Below, piece after piece: positions 61,632 to 64,000 of a DNA stretch of 64,000 bases. The translations under genes were made by a program, and so were the position numbers. This DNA comes from Bradyrhizobium sp. 4 (GTDB lineage: Bacteria > Pseudomonadota > Alphaproteobacteria > Rhizobiales > Xanthobacteraceae), in contig NZ_CP064686.1 of the NCBI RefSeq assembly GCF_023100905.1, forward strand, positions 3,596,001 to 3,660,000. Direction: 5' to 3'. The notes beneath the pieces were generated by a model, which saw nothing but the letters and a program-made list of their open reading frames with translations, was not told where the DNA came from and did not search any database. Numbering within the stretch: position 1 is the stretch's first letter; each line of letters opens with the position of its first letter.

Positions 61632-64000
61632 TTATTCGCCGCCGCCGAAGCGGCGCGACCACCAGCCGGCACGACGCGGTGCGGCCGACGTTTCGCTTGC
61701 CGCTGCGGGCGCGGGCTCCGGAGCCGGTGCGGCAACCGGCTCGGGCGCCTGAGCAACCGGCGCCGGTTCACTCTGGCTGCTCGACAGGAAGCTCACCTTT
61801 TCCCGAACCGTCGAACGGCGTCGTGCGGCCTTGTCGTCGGCATGCTCTTCGTCCGCGGCAGCAGGAGCCGGCTCAGGCCGGGTCGTTGCCTCGATGCTTG
61901 CCTCGATCTTTGCCGCGGCGCGCGGCTCTGGCTGGGCGACCTGCGGCTGCGAGGTGTGCTCGGCCTGCGCGATCGAGGGCGCAGCCTCGCCGCTGAAACC
62001 GTCGAAATCGGCGACTGCGTCGGTCGCTTCCGACGGCGCATTGGCCGCGAGCTCGTCGCCGATGGAGCCGGCGAGACCTTCCTCGCCAGGACCACGCCGG
62101 CGGCGTCCGCCACGGCGACCACGCCGGCGGCGGCGGTCCGCGCTGCCCTGCTGCTCGCCACGGGCTGCCTGGTCCTCGCCTTCCTCGCCGTCCGGCTCGG
62201 CCTCGGCATCCTCTTCGCCTTCGCCGGCCGCCATGGCCGTCTCGGCAAGAGCGGGAGCGCCATCCTCGCGCGTCTCCTCGTCGCGCGGGCCACCGCGACC
62301 GCGGCGACGACGGCGACGCTTGCGGCGCTGGCTGTCCTGCTCGGTAGCGTCGCCTGCGGTCTGCTCGCCTGCGGTCTGCTCCTCGGCGAGACCTTCGGTC
62401 TCCTCGGTCTCGACCTCGGATTCGGTCTCCGGATCGAATTCCTCGTCGTCATAAGCCTCTTCGACCAGGGGCGGCGGGCTTGCGGCCGCCTGCGCCGCCA
62501 GCAGAGCCTTGGCGGCTTCCAGCGTATGCACCTGCTCGCCGCGGTCGATGACATAGGCCTGAGGTCCGTTGACGCTCGGGTCGGCGATGACCGCCAACGT
62601 GACCTTGAAGCCGTTCTCGAGGTCGCGCAGATGGCCGCGCTTGTGGTTCAGCACATAGAGCGCGACGTCAGTGCGGGTGCGGACCACCAGATTGTGGGTC
62701 GCGCCCTTCATCAGGATCTCTTCGAGGCCGCGCAGCAATTGGAGCGCAACCGAGGACACCGAGCGCACATGGCCGGTGCCGCCGCAATGCGTGCAGGGAT
62801 CGGTCGAGGACTCCAGCACGCTGGCGCGGATGCGCTGGCGCGACATCTCGAGCAGCCCGAAATGCGAGATGCGTCCGACCTGGATCCGCGCGCGGTCCTG
62901 CCGGAGGCAATCGGACATCTTGCGTTCGACCGCGCGGTTGTTGCGCTTCTCGTCCATGTCGATGAAGTCGATGACGATCAGGCCGGCGAGGTCGCGCAGC
63001 CGAAGCTGACGGGCGACCTCCTCAGAAGCCTCGAGATTGGTCTTGAGCGCGGTGTCCTCGATATGATGCTCGCGCGTCGAGCGTCCGGAGTTGACGTCGA
63101 TCGAAACCAGCGCTTCGGTCTGGTTGATCACGATGTAGCCGCCGGAGCGCAGCTGCACGGTCGGCGAGAACATCGCATCCAGCTGGCTTTCGACGCCCAT
63201 GCGCGAGAACAGCGGCTGGCCGTCGCGATACTGCTTCACCGCGCTCACATTGGCGGGCATCAGCATCTTCATGAAGTCGCGCGCTTCGCGGTAACCGGAT
63301 TCACCGGCAACTGAGATCTCGTCGATCTCCTTGTTGTAGAGGTCGCGCAGCGAGCGCTTGATCAGCGAGCCTTCCTCGTAGACGAGGGTCGGGGCCTGCG
63401 ACTTCAGCGTCATGTCGCGCACCGTCTCCCACATCCGGATCAGGTACTCGAAATCGCGCTTGATCTCGGGCTTGGTGCGGGCGGCACCCGCGGTGCGCAG
63501 AATGATCCCCATGCCCTCGGGCACGTCGAGATCCTGCACCACTTCCTTCAGGCGCGAACGGTCCTGCGCGCTCGTGATCTTGCGGCTGATGCCGCCGCCG
63601 CGCGCGGTGTTCGGCATCAAGACGGCATAACGGCCGGCGAGCGAGAGGTAGGTCGTCAGCGCCGCGCCCTTGTTGCCGCGCTCTTCCTTGACGACCTGCA
63701 CCAGCATCACCTGGCGGCGCTTGATGACTTCCTGGATCTTGTACTGGCGGCGGGGACGGAAAGTGCGCTCCGGCACTTCCTCCAGCACATCGTCGCCGCC
63801 GACGGATTCAACGACGTCCTCTTCGGCTTCCTCGTCGTCCTCGTCTTCGTCGTCATCCTCGGCCGTGGCTTCGAATTCGTGATGCGGAGGCTCCGCACTC
63901 TCGCCTGCGGCGTACACGGCGTCGGCAGGCTCAGCAGCCGATGTCACGGCCTCGGCAAGGTCGTCGGCGTGTGCGTCGGAGGCAACCTCCTGCGGCTCGG
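61632..64000 (-). CDS. rne: Ribonuclease E, C-terminal part (partial at the right edge)
   Basis: The main endoribonuclease of RNA decay and the degradosome scaffold. The window holds the end of an acidic insert (DDDEDEDDEEAEED), the catalytic region with QTEALVSIDVNSGRSTREHHIEDTALKTNLEASEEVARQLRLRDLAGLIVIDFIDM (active-site Asp pair), and the zinc link CTHCGGTGH. Then a long disordered tail rich in Arg, Glu, Ala and Pro follows, ending RRFGGGE at 61632. The frame is open past 64000, so the S1 domain and true start lie outside. Confidence 0.97.
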   Translation of the reverse strand, partial: EPQEVASDAHADDLAEAVTSAAEPADAVYAAGESAEPPHHEFEATAEDDDEDEDDEEAEEDVVESVGGDDVLEEVPERTFRPRRQYKIQEVIKRRQVMLVQVVKEERGNKGAALTTYLSLAGRYAVLMPNTARGGGISRKITSAQDRSRLKEVVQDLDVPEGMGIILRTAGAARTKPEIKRDFEYLIRMWETVRDMTLKSQAPTLVYEEGSLIKRSLRDLYNKEIDEISVAGESGYREARDFMKMLMPANVSAVKQYRDGQPLFSRMGVESQLDAMFSPTVQLRSGGYIVINQTEALVSIDVNSGRSTREHHIEDTALKTNLEASEEVARQLRLRDLAGLIVIDFIDMDEKRNNRAVERKMSDCLRQDRARIQVGRISHFGLLEMSRQRIRASVLESSTDPCTHCGGTGHVRSVSSVALQLLRGLEEILMKGATHNLVVRTRTDVALYVLNHKRGHLRDLENGFKVTLAVIADPSVNGPQAYVIDRGEQVHTLEAAKALLAAQAAASPPPLVEEAYDDEEFDPETESEVETEETEGLAEEQTAGEQTAGDATEQDSQRRKRRRRRRGRGGPRDEETREDGAPALAETAMAAGEGEEDAEAEPDGEEGEDQAARGEQQGSADRRRRRGRRGGRRRRGPGEEGLAGSIGDELAANAPSEATDAVADFDGFSGEAAPSIAQAEHTSQPQVAQPEPRAAAKIEASIEATTRPEPAPAAADEEHADDKAARRRSTVREKVSFLSSSQSEPAPVAQAPEPVAAPAPEPAPAAASETSAAPRRAGWWSRRFGGGE

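Overview
The window looks like chromosomal DNA from a Bradyrhizobium-type alphaproteobacterium (Nitrobacteraceae). It is uniformly GC-rich. It carries small exported families typical of that group (DUF3551, DUF1236, DUF6894, BA14K), a 1254-residue B12-dependent ribonucleotide reductase (nrdJ), the alphaproteobacterial neighbourhood accC-accB / aat / DUF2155 / NDUFA12, and promoter motifs of the EcfG and FixK2 types. I saw no rRNA, tRNA, CRISPR array, transposase or integrase.

Layout. 0-4 kb: small exported proteins and an L,D-transpeptidase lipoprotein. 4-6.6 kb: a divergent MarR regulator / flavin monooxygenase pair (mobR/mobA-like) with a palindromic operator inside the promoter. 6.7-15.7 kb: small and broken genes (SH3 protein, SMR transporter and PaiB-like protein, each with one frameshift), an O-methyltransferase/TetR pair, pyridoxal kinase, an M15-like peptidase and a Flp pilin. 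15.7-25.4 kb: an EamA transporter, a PilZ-HTH protein, a lytic transglycosylase, an acyl desaturase, a run of small putative stress genes, an HdeA/B-like gene under a perfect FixK-type box, and a PfpI-like protein. 25.4-28 kb: an AT-richer accessory patch with a ParB-domain protein between two palindromic repeats, a HEPN-motif protein and an HNH protein, ending at the nrdJ terminator. 28-32.6 kb: nrdJ with NrdR-box-like sites and a long leader. 32.6-38.6 kb: an EamA transporter, an outer membrane barrel, an agmatinase remnant, a hybrid histidine kinase with a response regulator, and a BA14K protein. 38.8-45.7 kb: NDUFA12, then a metabolic insert (PfpI-like, GlxA-type regulator, BASS transporter, esterase), DUF2155 and aat. 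45.8-48.9 kb: a three-gene two-component cassette with 4-bp overlaps. 48.9-64 kb: accC-accB-aroQ, DUF1236, a DsbA-like protein, an M48 peptidase, an aminotransferase, bioY, dctA, an epimerase/XRE pair, a D-amino-acid dehydrogenase and the 3' part of rne.

Two themes stand out. First, four perfect GGAAC-N16-CGTT motifs (EcfG general stress sigma factor) lie at plausible distances upstream of the SH3 gene, a NepR-resembling small gene, the three-gene signalling cassette and the DUF1236 gene, so the window is rich in probable general-stress loci. Second, five genes between 6 and 28 kb are each broken by exactly one base, three of them in or beside short C/G runs, which suggests sequencing indels unless resequencing confirms them. 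The best candidate for something undescribed is the HNH + HEPN pair at 26.2-28.0 kb, a possible small defence module placed directly behind the nrdJ terminator.
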